Assembly (NCBI GenBank): GCA_017523995.1
Contig: JAFWUX010000101.1
Location: forward strand, 10,102 to 74,101
Reading direction: 5' to 3'
DNA from: Oscillospiraceae bacterium
Lineage (GTDB): Bacteria > Bacillota_A > Clostridia > Oscillospirales > Ruminococcaceae
DNA: 64,000 nt
The notes under the pieces are model-generated. The model did no database searches. It had not been told where the DNA came from and worked only from the letters and a program-made list of their open reading frames with translations. Both the position numbers and the translations under genes were made by a program. This document shows, piece after piece, positions 1-8,788 of this stretch (positions are counted from its first letter, which is position 1; every line of letters begins with the position of its first letter).

Positions 1-1
1 C

Positions 2-259
2 TTTCTGATTATCCTGCTTGTGATGAGCGCACTGACATTTATCGTCTACGGGCTGGATAAACACGCGGCAAAGACAAATTCTTGGCGCACGCCGGAACGC
101 AGGCTGCTTGCCTTCGGATTTGTCGGCGGCGCACTGGGCGCGCTGCTCGGCATGTGTGTGTTCCACCACAAAACGCGCAAGTTCTATTTCTGGCTCGTCA
201 ATCTGCTGGGAATCTCGTGGCAGATTGTCGCGCTGTGGTATCTCGGCACAAAACTCTAA
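2..259 (+). CDS. DUF1294 family small membrane protein, 5' end missing
   Basis: The reading frame is open from the first base of the window, so the true start lies upstream; 85 residues are visible. The pattern YGLDKHAAK, then WRTPERRLL, a glycine-rich GGALGALLGM segment, FHHKT and a C-terminal hydrophobic helix is typical of DUF1294 proteins, which are short integral membrane proteins of unknown function. A strong terminator follows the stop codon directly. The family call rests on motif order and is fairly safe; no function is known. Confidence 0.75.
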   Translation, partial: FLIILLVMSALTFIVYGLDKHAAKTNSWRTPERRLLAFGFVGGALGALLGMCVFHHKTRKFYFWLVNLLGISWQIVALWYLGTKL

Positions 260-262
260 AAC

Positions 263-300
263 AAACCGCGGAATTCAGATAACAGAATTCCGCGGTTTTT
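263..300 (+). terminator. Intrinsic terminator after the DUF1294 gene
   Basis: A 13-base perfect stem (AACCGCGGAATTC pairing with GAATTCCGCGGTT) with an 8-nt loop is followed by a T run. Confidence 0.85.
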
Positions 301-341
301 CTGTGGATAAACTGTCTCCGCCCTCCTGTTGATACGATTGC

Positions 342-387
342 AAAGAAAAGCCGCCAAATCAGCGCAATTGCGCGCATTTGGCGGCTT
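342..387 (-). terminator. Intrinsic terminator of the GH9 gene
   Basis: On the minus strand a 12-bp stem AAGCCGCCAAAT / ATTTGGCGGCTT is followed by TTTTCTTTG. It lies just past the stop codon of the GH9 gene. Confidence 0.85.
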
Positions 388-403
388 AATCTATTCTGTT
401 TTC

Positions 404-2734
404 TTACTTTGCCGGCGGTGCGAGCTCTGCATCGTTGATGATCTTTGCGATCCAGCGCAGAATCTTCAGCACATCATCGCCGTTGACATTGCCGTCACCG
501 GTCAGCTCGACATTGATTTTGCCCTGTATCTTGATCACTGCGGTCTTGTCCTCAGCAGAGTATCTCGCGACGAGAACTGCATCGGAAACATCGACAACGC
601 CGTCCTCATTTGCATCGCCCCATTTTGCAGTCTTCTCCGGCTTCGGCTCGGAGCTGACGGTCGTTGTGGGAACAGTGGTTGTCGTGACAGGCGGTGCGGT
701 TGTGGTCTCGGTCTTTTCGATCTCCGGCTGCGTGCCCTTTCCGGAACCGTTTGCAGGCGGGTTCGCACTGATCGAACCGGTGCCCTTGGTGCCGTCCGGC
801 TCAACACCGGAAATCAGCTTGCCCTCCTCATATACCGGAATATACGCGGTCTTGACATTGTCTTCGCTGTCCAGTCCCTTTGCGGAAGGATCGTTTGTGC
901 CGTCCCAGCCCTTGCCGTAGTTCGGGTAGACAAGTGCCAGCATGATCTCGCACTGATGCCGTCCCTCGGAGATCGGCATAAATGCTCTGCCGTCCGGAAA
1001 TGTGATCTCAACATAGTAGATGTTGCCGTCATACTTCTGCGGCTTGGAAATCACTGCCGGCTTGACGCCCTCAGAAGCATACATACCGGTCTGGTCGCGG
1101 TCTACACGCATCTCGACCGAAGTCGGATCCAGACCCGCCTCAACGATCTCGCTGAGATCCATGTAATAACGCATGGAGATGTTGTCCACGATTCGTGCCG
1201 GCCATGCGGTGTGGTTTGTAATCTTCAGGCTGAGCGATGTGCCGCCTGCATCATGAGAGCCCTTTGCCTCGACATAGAACTCGTCCTCGCGGGGCTCCGG
1301 CTGCGGGAAGGTCGGATCACTCTTGCCGCCGTAAACGGAGATCATCTTGCAGAGCATTGCGGTGTAGCCTGCGTTGTAGTCCGTTGCAACCTCATTGTTG
1401 ATGTAGTTGCCGCGGTCATCCTCATAGGAGCCGTCCTGATTCGGGCCGCCTGCCAGTGCGCCGTAAAGGATGTGGCGGTTCAGCGTCGGTGTCTTTTCGG
1501 CGTTCTTCCACGAGCCGTGTGCGGTTCTGTGGTGGACGCACTTCGGAGAGTTCTCGGCATAACCGACAACATAGCACTGCTTGGTCGGATTGTCGCCGAG
1601 TGCAAAATTAACCTGTGTCTCATAGAGCTTGACATAGTCCTTGTAGCTGCTGTCATCCTTGAACAGGTGATCACAGGCAACCGCGCAGGTGAAGGCAAAT
1701 GCGTTTGCATGGCGCAGGCAGCCCCAGTTCTGCACATAAATCAGACCGCCCGGCACAACATCCTTGGAATTGAGCCAGTAATCAAGATGCTTCTTTGCCT
1801 GTGCCTTCCATGTTGCATCGCCGGTGTTGATCGCATAGAGGATCGTTGCACCCTGCTGTACATCGTCCCAGCAGTGGCACCACGAATATTTCAGCGTGTC
1901 GCCCTGTCCGAGCTCATGGCCGAGATTCGGAATATAGCTCTTTGCCTGTGTCAGATATGCGTCATCCTTGGTCGCGATGTAGAGCCAGTTGCAGAGGTAG
2001 AACAGATCATCATAGAACTGTCTGGACTCATAGAAGCCCTGCGCATCGGATTTGTTATAGGTGGTGTCGCTCTTATCTGCATCCGCCATTTTCAGGAAGT
2101 TCTTTGCGGTATCCAGATAGCCGTCGAGCGTTTTGCTGTCAACCTTGCCCTGCAGCGCGCAGTAGCCGGCTGTCAGTGCAGCGCCCATCTGTGCGGTCAC
2201 AGCGGAGCAGTCTCTGCCCTCGAGGTGTCCGCGCTTGCCGTTGCCCTGATCTGCCATGCCGTATTCCAGCAGCTCACAGGGTCCCCACCATGTGTGGTCC
2301 TTCTGACCGTTGCCGACCTGATAAACCACCTTGTCGCCGAGATCGCAGCGGACAAAATAATCGAGCGCCCATTTGAGGTTGTTGACATAGTTTGTCATTT
2401 CGCCGCAGGCTTCCACCGCATCGCCGTACTCATAAAGTCCCCATGCGAGCATGCAGGCGGAATACGCCATCGGCAGATTGAACTTGACATGGTCACCGGC
2501 ATCGTACCAGCCGCCGTCCACATCGTCAATCGGAGAATCGCCGCGCCATTCCACGCGGTTCCACTCCGGCAGCTTGCCTGCCTGCTGACACTCATAGAAA
2601 TAAAGGGACATCTGGAGCGCTTTTGCATAATCCAGCGTGCCTGCCGCATTCACCGTCGCCGCCGGTACAAGCTGCACGGATCCTGCGAGAATGGCTGTCG
2701 CAGAAAGGACAGCCGTTACCCGTTTCAGTTTCAT
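404..2734 (-). CDS. Cellulosomal GH9 endoglucanase (GH9-CBM3c-dockerin I)
   Basis: This 776-residue secreted enzyme should hydrolyse cellulose beta-1,4 bonds. A signal peptide begins at MKLKRVTAVL and ends near VNAAG. The GH9 module follows, with the catalytic-base block GGWYDAGDHVKF, the HHRTAHGSW block, and NNEVATDYNAGYTA carrying the acid glutamate. After it comes a CBM3c-like module (EDEFYVEAKGSHDAGG through LALVYPNYGKGWDG), the arrangement of processive GH9 endoglucanases. A Thr/Pro linker leads to a type I dockerin with two calcium loops (GDANEDGVVDVSDAV and TGDGNVNGDDV). I chose the ATG at 2734 because GAGGGG stands upstream and the signal peptide starts there; the frame is open further upstream, but the promoter lies inside that stretch. 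It is divergent from the GH43 gene. Confidence 0.93.
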   Translation of the reverse strand: MKLKRVTAVLSATAILAGSVQLVPAATVNAAGTLDYAKALQMSLYFYECQQAGKLPEWNRVEWRGDSPIDDVDGGWYDAGDHVKFNLPMAYSACMLAWGLYEYGDAVEACGEMTNYVNNLKWALDYFVRCDLGDKVVYQVGNGQKDHTWWGPCELLEYGMADQGNGKRGHLEGRDCSAVTAQMGAALTAGYCALQGKVDSKTLDGYLDTAKNFLKMADADKSDTTYNKSDAQGFYESRQFYDDLFYLCNWLYIATKDDAYLTQAKSYIPNLGHELGQGDTLKYSWCHCWDDVQQGATILYAINTGDATWKAQAKKHLDYWLNSKDVVPGGLIYVQNWGCLRHANAFAFTCAVACDHLFKDDSSYKDYVKLYETQVNFALGDNPTKQCYVVGYAENSPKCVHHRTAHGSWKNAEKTPTLNRHILYGALAGGPNQDGSYEDDRGNYINNEVATDYNAGYTAMLCKMISVYGGKSDPTFPQPEPREDEFYVEAKGSHDAGGTSLSLKITNHTAWPARIVDNISMRYYMDLSEIVEAGLDPTSVEMRVDRDQTGMYASEGVKPAVISKPQKYDGNIYYVEITFPDGRAFMPISEGRHQCEIMLALVYPNYGKGWDGTNDPSAKGLDSEDNVKTAYIPVYEEGKLISGVEPDGTKGTGSISANPPANGSGKGTQPEIEKTETTTAPPVTTTTVPTTTVSSEPKPEKTAKWGDANEDGVVDVSDAVLVARYSAEDKTAVIKIQGKINVELTGDGNVNGDDVLKILRWIAKIINDAELAPPAK

Positions 2735-2783
2735 AGAAACAATCCCCTCTCGTAAAATTCGCGGGTCTACGCCGCTATCATAT

Positions 2784-2812
2784 ATTATGCCACAAAATAC
2801 GGCGATTGTCAA
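2784..2812 (-). promoter_or_regulatory. Promoter of the GH9 gene
   Basis: On the minus strand TTGACA (2807-2812) and CATAAT (2784-2789) are separated by exactly 17 nt, 50 nt before the GH9 start codon. Confidence 0.8.
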
Positions 2813-2888
2813 GGCGTTTTGTTGCGATTTCAGGATTCGTCTTTTGCGATTTTGCAACAATTTAACAGGAAATCATCCGGATTGGATA

Positions 2889-2917
2889 TTTACGCGGCGG
2901 CAAAAAAAATGTATAAT
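2889..2917 (+). promoter_or_regulatory. Promoter of the GH43 gene
   Basis: TTTACG (2889-2894), a 17-nt spacer and a perfect TATAAT (2912-2917) lie 34 nt before the GH43 start. The -35 is weaker than that of the divergent GH9 promoter. Confidence 0.65.
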
Positions 2918-2950
2918 AATAGAAATAAAACTATGTCAGGGGGAATCACT

Positions 2951-5854
2951 ATGAAATACAGAAAAATCGTCAGTATGCTGACAGCCGGTATGCTCGCAGG
3001 CACTTTGCTGACGGCGCAGCTTCCTGCTGTTCACGCTGCGGATTATGCGGCAAAGAAATCCCGCGTTTCTGTGCATGATCCGTCCGTCGTCAAGGATGAG
3101 CAGACGGGCACCTACTATATCTTCGGCTCGCATATCGAAGCGGCGAAATCGAAGGATCTGCAGAACTGGCAGTCCTTTGCAAACGGCTACGCAAAGCAGA
3201 ATAACGTCATCTTCGGCGACCTTTCCGGCAACCTGAAAAAGGCGTTTGCATGGGCGGGCGAAGATCTCGGCGACTGCGTCGGCGGATTTGCCGTCTGGGC
3301 GCCGGATACCGTCTGGAATCCGGATTTTGTCAACAGCGACGGCTCAAAGGGTGCCTATCTGATGTACTTCTGCACCTCCTCGGATTACCGCACATCCGTC
3401 ATCGCATATGCCGCCTCGAAAAAGATCGAGGGGCCGTATACCTTTGTGGATACGCTGATCTACTCCGGCTTTACGGATACCACCGTCATGGCGACAAGCC
3501 CCTCGAAAAATGTCAACCGCAGATACTCGAATACCAATATCCAGCAGCTGATTGACGCGGGACAGGTCACCTTCAACAATCAGTGGTTCAGCAACCATAA
3601 TTTCAACAATCAGCTGTTCCCGAATGCGATCGACCCGACGATCTATTTTGATACCGACGGCAGAATGTACATGTGCTACGGTTCATGGTCGGGCGGTATC
3701 TTCACGCTGGAGATCGACCGGGCAACCGGCAAATGCATCCACCCGAAAACCGGTCAGACCGCTGACGGCAGAATGGTGGACAGCTACTTCGGCACAAAGA
3801 TTTCCGGCGGCTACGGCAAATCCGGCGAGGGCCCGTTCATCGAGTATAATGCCGACACCGGCTATTACTATCTCTGGGTCACCTACGGCGGACTGACCTC
3901 AACCGGCGGCTACAATATGCGCGTCGGGCGTTCCAAATCGCCGCTCGGTCCGTTCAAGGATCCCTCGGGCAAGGATATGGTGCTGCCGACAAATCCGAAC
4001 CTCAATGCAGTCGGACTCAAGGTCATGACGAACTATAAGTTCTCGTCGCTCGCGCGTGCCTACATGGCACCGGGACATAACTCCGTTCTGCGCGACGATG
4101 ACGGGCAGTGGTACCTGATCAATCACACGCGCTTCGATGACGGCGGAGAGTTCCATGAGGTGCGCGTCCATACGATGAACTTTAACGAAGCGGGCTGGCC
4201 GGTTGTCATGCCGTATGAATACAGCGGCGAGACATGGTCTGACGCGGGATTTGAACCCTCGGCACTCGCCGGAACCTATGAGTTTATCAATCACGGAACC
4301 GGCACGGACGGAAAGATCACAACCGCGCAGAAAATCACGCTCAATGCGAACGGCTCGATCTCCGGCGCGGTCACGGGTACATGGCGCGAGAGCGATGACA
4401 GCGCCGCCGCGACCTTCACGATCGGAAATGTCAGCTATCAGGGCTTCTTCAACCCGCAGTTCGATGAGAGCGGCACCGGCAAAAAGGTCATGACCTTCAC
4501 CGCGGCAGGCAGCGATAACCAGTCCATCTGGGGCGTGCAGACCGATACATGGAACGGCACGGAGCGAAATAATCTGTTCAACCATGTCGGCAGCGGCACG
4601 CTCGTCTATGACAAAAACGCCGCCGCGGACAACAGCGGCAGCGTCTATATCGGCGATTCCGGTCTGCTGAGCAATGTCCCCTATACGATCACGAATGTCA
4701 ACAGCGGCAAGGTGCTCGAATCCGTCCCCGATGATATGACGGACGGCACGGGCATTCAGCAGTGGGCAAAGCGCGGAAACAAATCCGGCGACAGGAATCA
4801 GGATTTCCGCCTGACCGAAGTCGGCGGCGGCTACTGCAGAATCACCTCGATGGTCAATGAGGATTACTGCGTGACCGTCAAGGGCGATTCCGCGGAAAAC
4901 GGTCTCGAGATCGGATTTGCAAAATACACAGGCGCGGACAATCAGAAATGGAAACTCGTGAGATCCGGCAGCTATTTCGGCATCGTTGCAAAATCCGCGG
5001 GAGACGCGGCCGGTCTCGATGTCTACGAATGGTCGAAGGACAACGGCGCTGCGATCAAGCAGTGGGAGTTCTGGGGCGGCGAATGCCAGCTCTGGAAAAT
5101 CACCCCGACTTATGCATCGGTTCCGGCGCAGGCGTATACAATCCGGAACCTCAACAGCGGACTGTTTGTCAGCGCTGAGGGCGGCAATATCCTGCAGAAC
5201 CGCACCGAAACCGCATGGAACTTCAAACGCAATGATGACGGCACCGTCACGGTTTCTGACGGCGACGGCAGATGCATCACCGCAGCCGACAGCACGGACG
5301 GCACTGCCCTGACGCTCGAATCCGACACGGGCAAAGACAGCCAGAAATTCACGGTCTGGTGCAATGCGGACGGCAGCTATGCGCTGCTCTCAAAGCAGAC
5401 TGCGGAAAAATCCGGATTTGATGTGTTCGAGGGCAGCAGCGATGCAGGCGCAAAGCTCATCCAGTGGAGCTACCGCGGCGGCGCGGGGCAGAAATTCATC
5501 TTTGCACCGGCAGCGGCACCGCTCCCGACCGAAACCGAGACCACAACCACCGTCACAACTACCGAAACCACAGTAACCACCACCACCGAAACAACCACCA
5601 CAACCGAAGCAGTCACAACCGTGACAACAGCGGCTGCAAAACGCCGTCTGGGTGATGTCAACTGCGACGATAAGGTGGATGTCTCCGATGCCGTGCTGCT
5701 GGCGCGGTTCATCGCGGAGGACAAGACCGCACACATCTCCGAGCAGGGCATGCGCAATGCCGACTGCAATCAGGATGCAAAGCGCACCGGCGATGATACC
5801 CTGATGATCCTGAAGCATGTTGCAAAGCTTATCACGCTCCCTGAGGCAGAATAA
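2951..5854 (+). CDS. Cellulosomal GH43 endo-arabinanase-like enzyme (GH43, ricin-B-like repeats, dockerin I)
   Basis: 967 residues; the start ATG at 2951 has AGGGGG upstream and opens a clear signal peptide (cleavage near VHAAD). The N-terminal half is a GH43 five-bladed propeller: VHDPSVVKDEQTGTYYIFGSH holds the base Asp, AIDPTIYFDTDG the pKa-modulating Asp, and GEGPFIEY the acid Glu. GHNSVLRDDDGQWYLINHTRF and the beta-rich domain after it match extracellular endo-alpha-1,5-arabinanases of the YxiA/AbnB kind. Two ricin-B/CBM13-like segments follow (YTITNVNSGKVLE and YTIRNLNSGLFVS), then a Thr/Glu linker and a dockerin (GDVNCDDKVDVSDAV, NADCNQDAKRTGDDT). Arabinan as substrate is inferred from family resemblance; xylan side-chain activity is possible. 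Confidence 0.88.
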   Translation: MKYRKIVSMLTAGMLAGTLLTAQLPAVHAADYAAKKSRVSVHDPSVVKDEQTGTYYIFGSHIEAAKSKDLQNWQSFANGYAKQNNVIFGDLSGNLKKAFAWAGEDLGDCVGGFAVWAPDTVWNPDFVNSDGSKGAYLMYFCTSSDYRTSVIAYAASKKIEGPYTFVDTLIYSGFTDTTVMATSPSKNVNRRYSNTNIQQLIDAGQVTFNNQWFSNHNFNNQLFPNAIDPTIYFDTDGRMYMCYGSWSGGIFTLEIDRATGKCIHPKTGQTADGRMVDSYFGTKISGGYGKSGEGPFIEYNADTGYYYLWVTYGGLTSTGGYNMRVGRSKSPLGPFKDPSGKDMVLPTNPNLNAVGLKVMTNYKFSSLARAYMAPGHNSVLRDDDGQWYLINHTRFDDGGEFHEVRVHTMNFNEAGWPVVMPYEYSGETWSDAGFEPSALAGTYEFINHGTGTDGKITTAQKITLNANGSISGAVTGTWRESDDSAAATFTIGNVSYQGFFNPQFDESGTGKKVMTFTAAGSDNQSIWGVQTDTWNGTERNNLFNHVGSGTLVYDKNAAADNSGSVYIGDSGLLSNVPYTITNVNSGKVLESVPDDMTDGTGIQQWAKRGNKSGDRNQDFRLTEVGGGYCRITSMVNEDYCVTVKGDSAENGLEIGFAKYTGADNQKWKLVRSGSYFGIVAKSAGDAAGLDVYEWSKDNGAAIKQWEFWGGECQLWKITPTYASVPAQAYTIRNLNSGLFVSAEGGNILQNRTETAWNFKRNDDGTVTVSDGDGRCITAADSTDGTALTLESDTGKDSQKFTVWCNADGSYALLSKQTAEKSGFDVFEGSSDAGAKLIQWSYRGGAGQKFIFAPAAAPLPTETETTTTVTTTETTVTTTTETTTTTEAVTTVTTAAAKRRLGDVNCDDKVDVSDAVLLARFIAEDKTAHISEQGMRNADCNQDAKRTGDDTLMILKHVAKLITLPEAE

Positions 5855-5859
5855 CAGAC

Positions 5860-5893
5860 AATCCCCCTGCACACGAAATGCAGGGGGATTTTG
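5860..5893. terminator. Bidirectional terminator between convergent genes
   Basis: A perfect 12-bp stem AATCCCCCTGCA / TGCAGGGGGATT is followed by T-rich sequence on the plus strand. It separates the GH43 gene from the convergent anti-sigma gene. Confidence 0.8.
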
Positions 5894-6907
5894 TTACTCC
5901 ACGGTATAATAGACCGTATCACCCATTCTGAGCGATGCAACCTCGCTGACTTCAATGAAGCCGTACCAGTCCTCAGGATTGGAACGAATGTCATAATTTA
6001 AGTTTTCAGCCTGCGGATCGACCGGAATGCCGAGATTTGCCCATGAGACAGTTTCCCCATCCCGCGCCTTATCAACGCCTGCGATCCCTCCGAATGTGAT
6101 CTCCTGTTCAGTTCCGTTCTTCCATGTCACCGACATATCAAACCAGTCATTGTGCGGAATTTTTCTGCCGTACTGATAGAACTCAAATGCCGAAAGCGTC
6201 AGCTCCAGACCGTCCGCAGAACGCATCTGCACGGCATCGACATTCTTTGTCAGATTCACAGGAATCGAGATACCGGCGAACAGTTCGCCGCTGACGTAAT
6301 CTTCGCCATTCGGATTTTCAACCACATCGAGAAATGTGCGGTAGGTTGCAGAGGCAAGCTCCTCCTCCGTCACATCCTGCGGCAGCGGGAAATACAGCAC
6401 AACCCAGCGCTGATTTGCCGCATCCTGCTGCGCACGGTACTCATCCATTGTAGCCGAAAGAATATAGGTATGAATCTCCTGCGCGCCGATGTCAAATTCA
6501 TTCCGGATTGACTGGAAATAGTCATCATCGAAAGCCGACCAGTCAAACGGCTGTGTTTTGTCAACCGGTTCCAGCGTCAGCAGCAGCATCGCCTGAATGC
6601 CGTCACTGAGCACATTTTCAACCGTCACAGAGACGGTTCCGTTATTCGCAGTCACAGGCTCGGGCATCGAGATTTCCGCCATGCGCGCCTCACCGATCGT
6701 TCCGAATCCGAACTGCACCATCTGCTTGTTGTAATTGAGATATGCGCTGACACCTGCCGTCAGGCAGACAACTGCTGCAGCCGCGGCAATCAGTGCCGGA
6801 AACATCCTGCGGCGCTTTTTCTGCATGTGAATCTGCGGTGCAGCCGCCTCCTCGAGATATTTCGCATCGAGATCGTTCATCCACGCAAGCATATCCGTGT
6901 TTTTCAT
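5894..6907 (-). CDS. Membrane-anchored anti-sigma factor-like protein (DUF4179-type)
   Basis: 337 residues: a short cytoplasmic N-terminus (MKNTDMLAWMNDLDAKYL), a basic stretch KKRRR, one membrane helix (about residues 36-56) and a long extracytoplasmic beta-rich domain. This is the layout of DUF4179-type proteins encoded after ECF sigma genes in Firmicutes. The start overlaps the sigma stop codon by 4 nt (ATGA), so the two are translationally coupled. The role as anti-sigma factor is inferred from context and topology; no zinc-binding anti-sigma motif is seen. Confidence 0.7.
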   Translation of the reverse strand: MKNTDMLAWMNDLDAKYLEEAAAPQIHMQKKRRRMFPALIAAAAAVVCLTAGVSAYLNYNKQMVQFGFGTIGEARMAEISMPEPVTANNGTVSVTVENVLSDGIQAMLLLTLEPVDKTQPFDWSAFDDDYFQSIRNEFDIGAQEIHTYILSATMDEYRAQQDAANQRWVVLYFPLPQDVTEEELASATYRTFLDVVENPNGEDYVSGELFAGISIPVNLTKNVDAVQMRSADGLELTLSAFEFYQYGRKIPHNDWFDMSVTWKNGTEQEITFGGIAGVDKARDGETVSWANLGIPVDPQAENLNYDIRSNPEDWYGFIEVSEVASLRMGDTVYYTVE

Positions 6908-7461
6908 ATCGCATCCTCCTTTTCCAGAAATGCTTTCAGTTTGCGGCGCGTGCGCGTCAGGGTCACACGCACCTTGCTCTCGCTCATCCGGTACGCATCC
7001 GCAATCTCGCGGCAGGAATTGAGATACCAGTACCGCCGCACAAAGATCACGCGCGCATCCTTCGGGAGCGTTTCCAGAAAGCGCTCCAGTGTTTCGATAA
7101 ATCTGCGGCGGTCATATTCCGCCTCAACGGTCTCGCCGGACGGGATGCATCCGGCAAGCTCCTCGAGCACAACGGGAACCTCTCCGCCGCCGCGCTTTAA
7201 GCGCTGTTCCGCCTTGAGCCGGTTCAGCGAATGATTGCGCGTCAATGCCGTCAGATAGGCACCGAGACTCTCCGGCTGCTCCGGCGGAATCGCATTCCAT
7301 GCCTGCAGCAATACATCGTTGACGCATTCCTCTGCGTCCTCGGGGTTGTGCAGAATCCGCTCGGCAAATCTGCGGCACCGGATACCGTATTTTTGCTCGG
7401 TCTCTGAGACCGCACGCTCGTTTCTTGACACAAACAGTCCGATCAGTTCCGCGTCATCCAT
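6904..7461 (-). CDS. ECF RNA polymerase sigma factor
   Basis: 185 residues. Region 2 is seen in ERILHNPEDAEECVNDVLLQAWNAIP and region 4 in LPKDARVIFVRRYWYLNSCREIADAYRMSESKVRVTLTR-type sequence ending in a helix-turn-helix. AAAGGAGG precedes the ATG. It is followed by its partner membrane protein in an overlapping pair. It probably directs transcription of its own operon and an unknown regulon. Confidence 0.9.
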   Translation of the reverse strand: MDDAELIGLFVSRNERAVSETEQKYGIRCRRFAERILHNPEDAEECVNDVLLQAWNAIPPEQPESLGAYLTALTRNHSLNRLKAEQRLKRGGGEVPVVLEELAGCIPSGETVEAEYDRRRFIETLERFLETLPKDARVIFVRRYWYLNSCREIADAYRMSESKVRVTLTRTRRKLKAFLEKEDAI

Positions 7462-7513
7462 CGGAACGCCTCCTTTCCCCGGGATTGCAAGGTACCTTTG
7501 TGCTCCCTATCTA

Positions 7514-7543
7514 TCCTGACAACATCTGCACCCGAAATGTTAC
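7514..7543 (-). promoter_or_regulatory. Candidate ECF-type promoter for the first sigma pair
   Basis: On the minus strand GTAACA (7538-7543) and a GTC-containing -10 (7518-7520) are 18 nt apart, upstream of the sigma gene. The pattern resembles ECF autoregulatory promoters (AAC -35, CGTC-like -10) and recurs before the second sigma gene. It is tentative. Confidence 0.35.
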
Positions 7544-7639
7544 AACGAAACGAAAAAATCCGGTTCGCATCTTGATCATCAGGTATCACTGCGCGCTGAT
7601 ATGAAATGCGCTGATTCGTCCTGCTCATATAGGATAACA

Positions 7640-7680
7640 AGAAGCCGCTCCTTTTGGTTCATTGAAAGGAGCGGCTTTCT
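7640..7680 (-). terminator. Terminator of the xpt/nucleoside transporter operon
   Basis: A strong hairpin AGAAGCCGCTCCTTT / GAAAGGAGCGGCTTTCT lies in the gap between the transporter operon and the sigma pair. On the minus strand the stem is followed by CTTGTT. It could act in both directions. Confidence 0.65.
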
Positions 7681-7807
7681 CATGCACACATATTCCATGA
7701 TCGGGAAACTGAATTTCACTTTTGCTGTTGAACAATTCGGATTTTAGCATATCGGATGCAGGCACTGCCTGCCCCAATTTTAGATTCATCGGAGATACAT
7801 CATTTCG
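7681..7807. other. Intergenic stretch with a short palindrome
   Basis: No gene is seen. The palindrome GCAGGCACTGCCTGC (near 7755-7775) resembles the hairpin core GCGGGCACTGCCCGC of the 80-bp repeats elsewhere in the window, and may be a decayed copy. Confidence 0.4.
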
Positions 7808-8788
7808 TCACCGCTCCTCGCGGAAATACGGCAGACCGAGATGCGCGGGCGGCTGTGCCTCGCGCTTGCGGCGCATGCTGATCGCGACAAGGAACAGAAT
7901 CGTCACGGCATAGGGCAGCATCTTGAACAGCTCCTGTCCGCTGACATCGAGATCACGGATATAATTGTGGACGATGTACAATCCGCCGAACAGGATCGAG
8001 CCGAGAATGCTGATGTTCGGACGCCAGACCGCAAAAATGACCAGTGCGATTGCCAGCCAGCCGCGGTCGCCGAAGCCGTCATTCGACCAGACGCCGTTTG
8101 CGTAGTCCATGACATAATAGAGACCGCCGAGACCTGCGATCACGCTGCCGATGCAGGTCGCAAAATACTTGTACTTCCCGACATTGATACCGGCTGCATC
8201 CGCCGTTGCCGGATTCTCACCGACCGCTCGCAGATGCAGTCCGACGCGCGTGTGCGAGAGGATAAACGATGCTGCCAGCGCGATAATCACCGCGGTATAT
8301 GCAAGGAAACTGTGCGAGAGGAAAATCTGACCGAACCAGCCCAGATCCTTTGCAAAGGGCAGCGAGGTCCGGAAGAAGCTGCTCGTCGCTGTGAGGTTGA
8401 TCGAGGGGATGCCACTGCCCGTCAGCTTGGCAAGCGAGCCGCCGAAAAAGTTGCCGAAGCCCACGCCGAAGGTTGTCAGCGCGAGACCGGTCACATTCTG
8501 GTTTGCACGCAGCGTAACCGTCAGGAAACAGTAGATCAGGCCCATGAGCAGAGAACCGATCATCGAGCAGAGCAGCGGAATCAGAACCGCAAGCACCGGA
8601 TTCAGCACTGCCGCATTCTGCTCATAGAGGAATGCGCCGATGACACCGCCGATGCCGCCGACATACATAATGCCCGGAATGCCGAGATTCAGGTGACCGG
8701 ATTTTTCGGTGATGATCTCACCGGTGGAACCGAACAGCAGCGGAATCCCCTGCATGATTGCGCGCTGCAAAAAGCCTGCAAGCATCAT
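7808..8788 (-). CDS. BMP-family nucleoside ABC transporter permease (second subunit)
   Basis: 326 residues with about eight to ten hydrophobic segments. The opening region (PLLFGSTGEIITEKSGHLNLGIPGIMYVGG) is characteristic of the NupQ/YufQ-type permease of BMP importers. The ATG overlaps the stop of the preceding permease gene (ATGA). It forms the channel with the other permease and takes nucleosides or related purines, a substrate inferred from linkage to xpt. It is the last gene of the operon. Confidence 0.88.
   Translation of the reverse strand: MMLAGFLQRAIMQGIPLLFGSTGEIITEKSGHLNLGIPGIMYVGGIGGVIGAFLYEQNAAVLNPVLAVLIPLLCSMIGSLLMGLIYCFLTVTLRANQNVTGLALTTFGVGFGNFFGGSLAKLTGSGIPSINLTATSSFFRTSLPFAKDLGWFGQIFLSHSFLAYTAVIIALAASFILSHTRVGLHLRAVGENPATADAAGINVGKYKYFATCIGSVIAGLGGLYYVMDYANGVWSNDGFGDRGWLAIALVIFAVWRPNISILGSILFGGLYIVHNYIRDLDVSGQELFKMLPYAVTILFLVAISMRRKREAQPPAHLGLPYFREER

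Noticed and set aside
329..2755. An 808-codon plus-strand frame opposite the GH9 gene
   Set aside because: It is antisense to a gene with clear catalytic motifs, signal peptide and promoter. The long frame is a by-product of GC-rich codon use.
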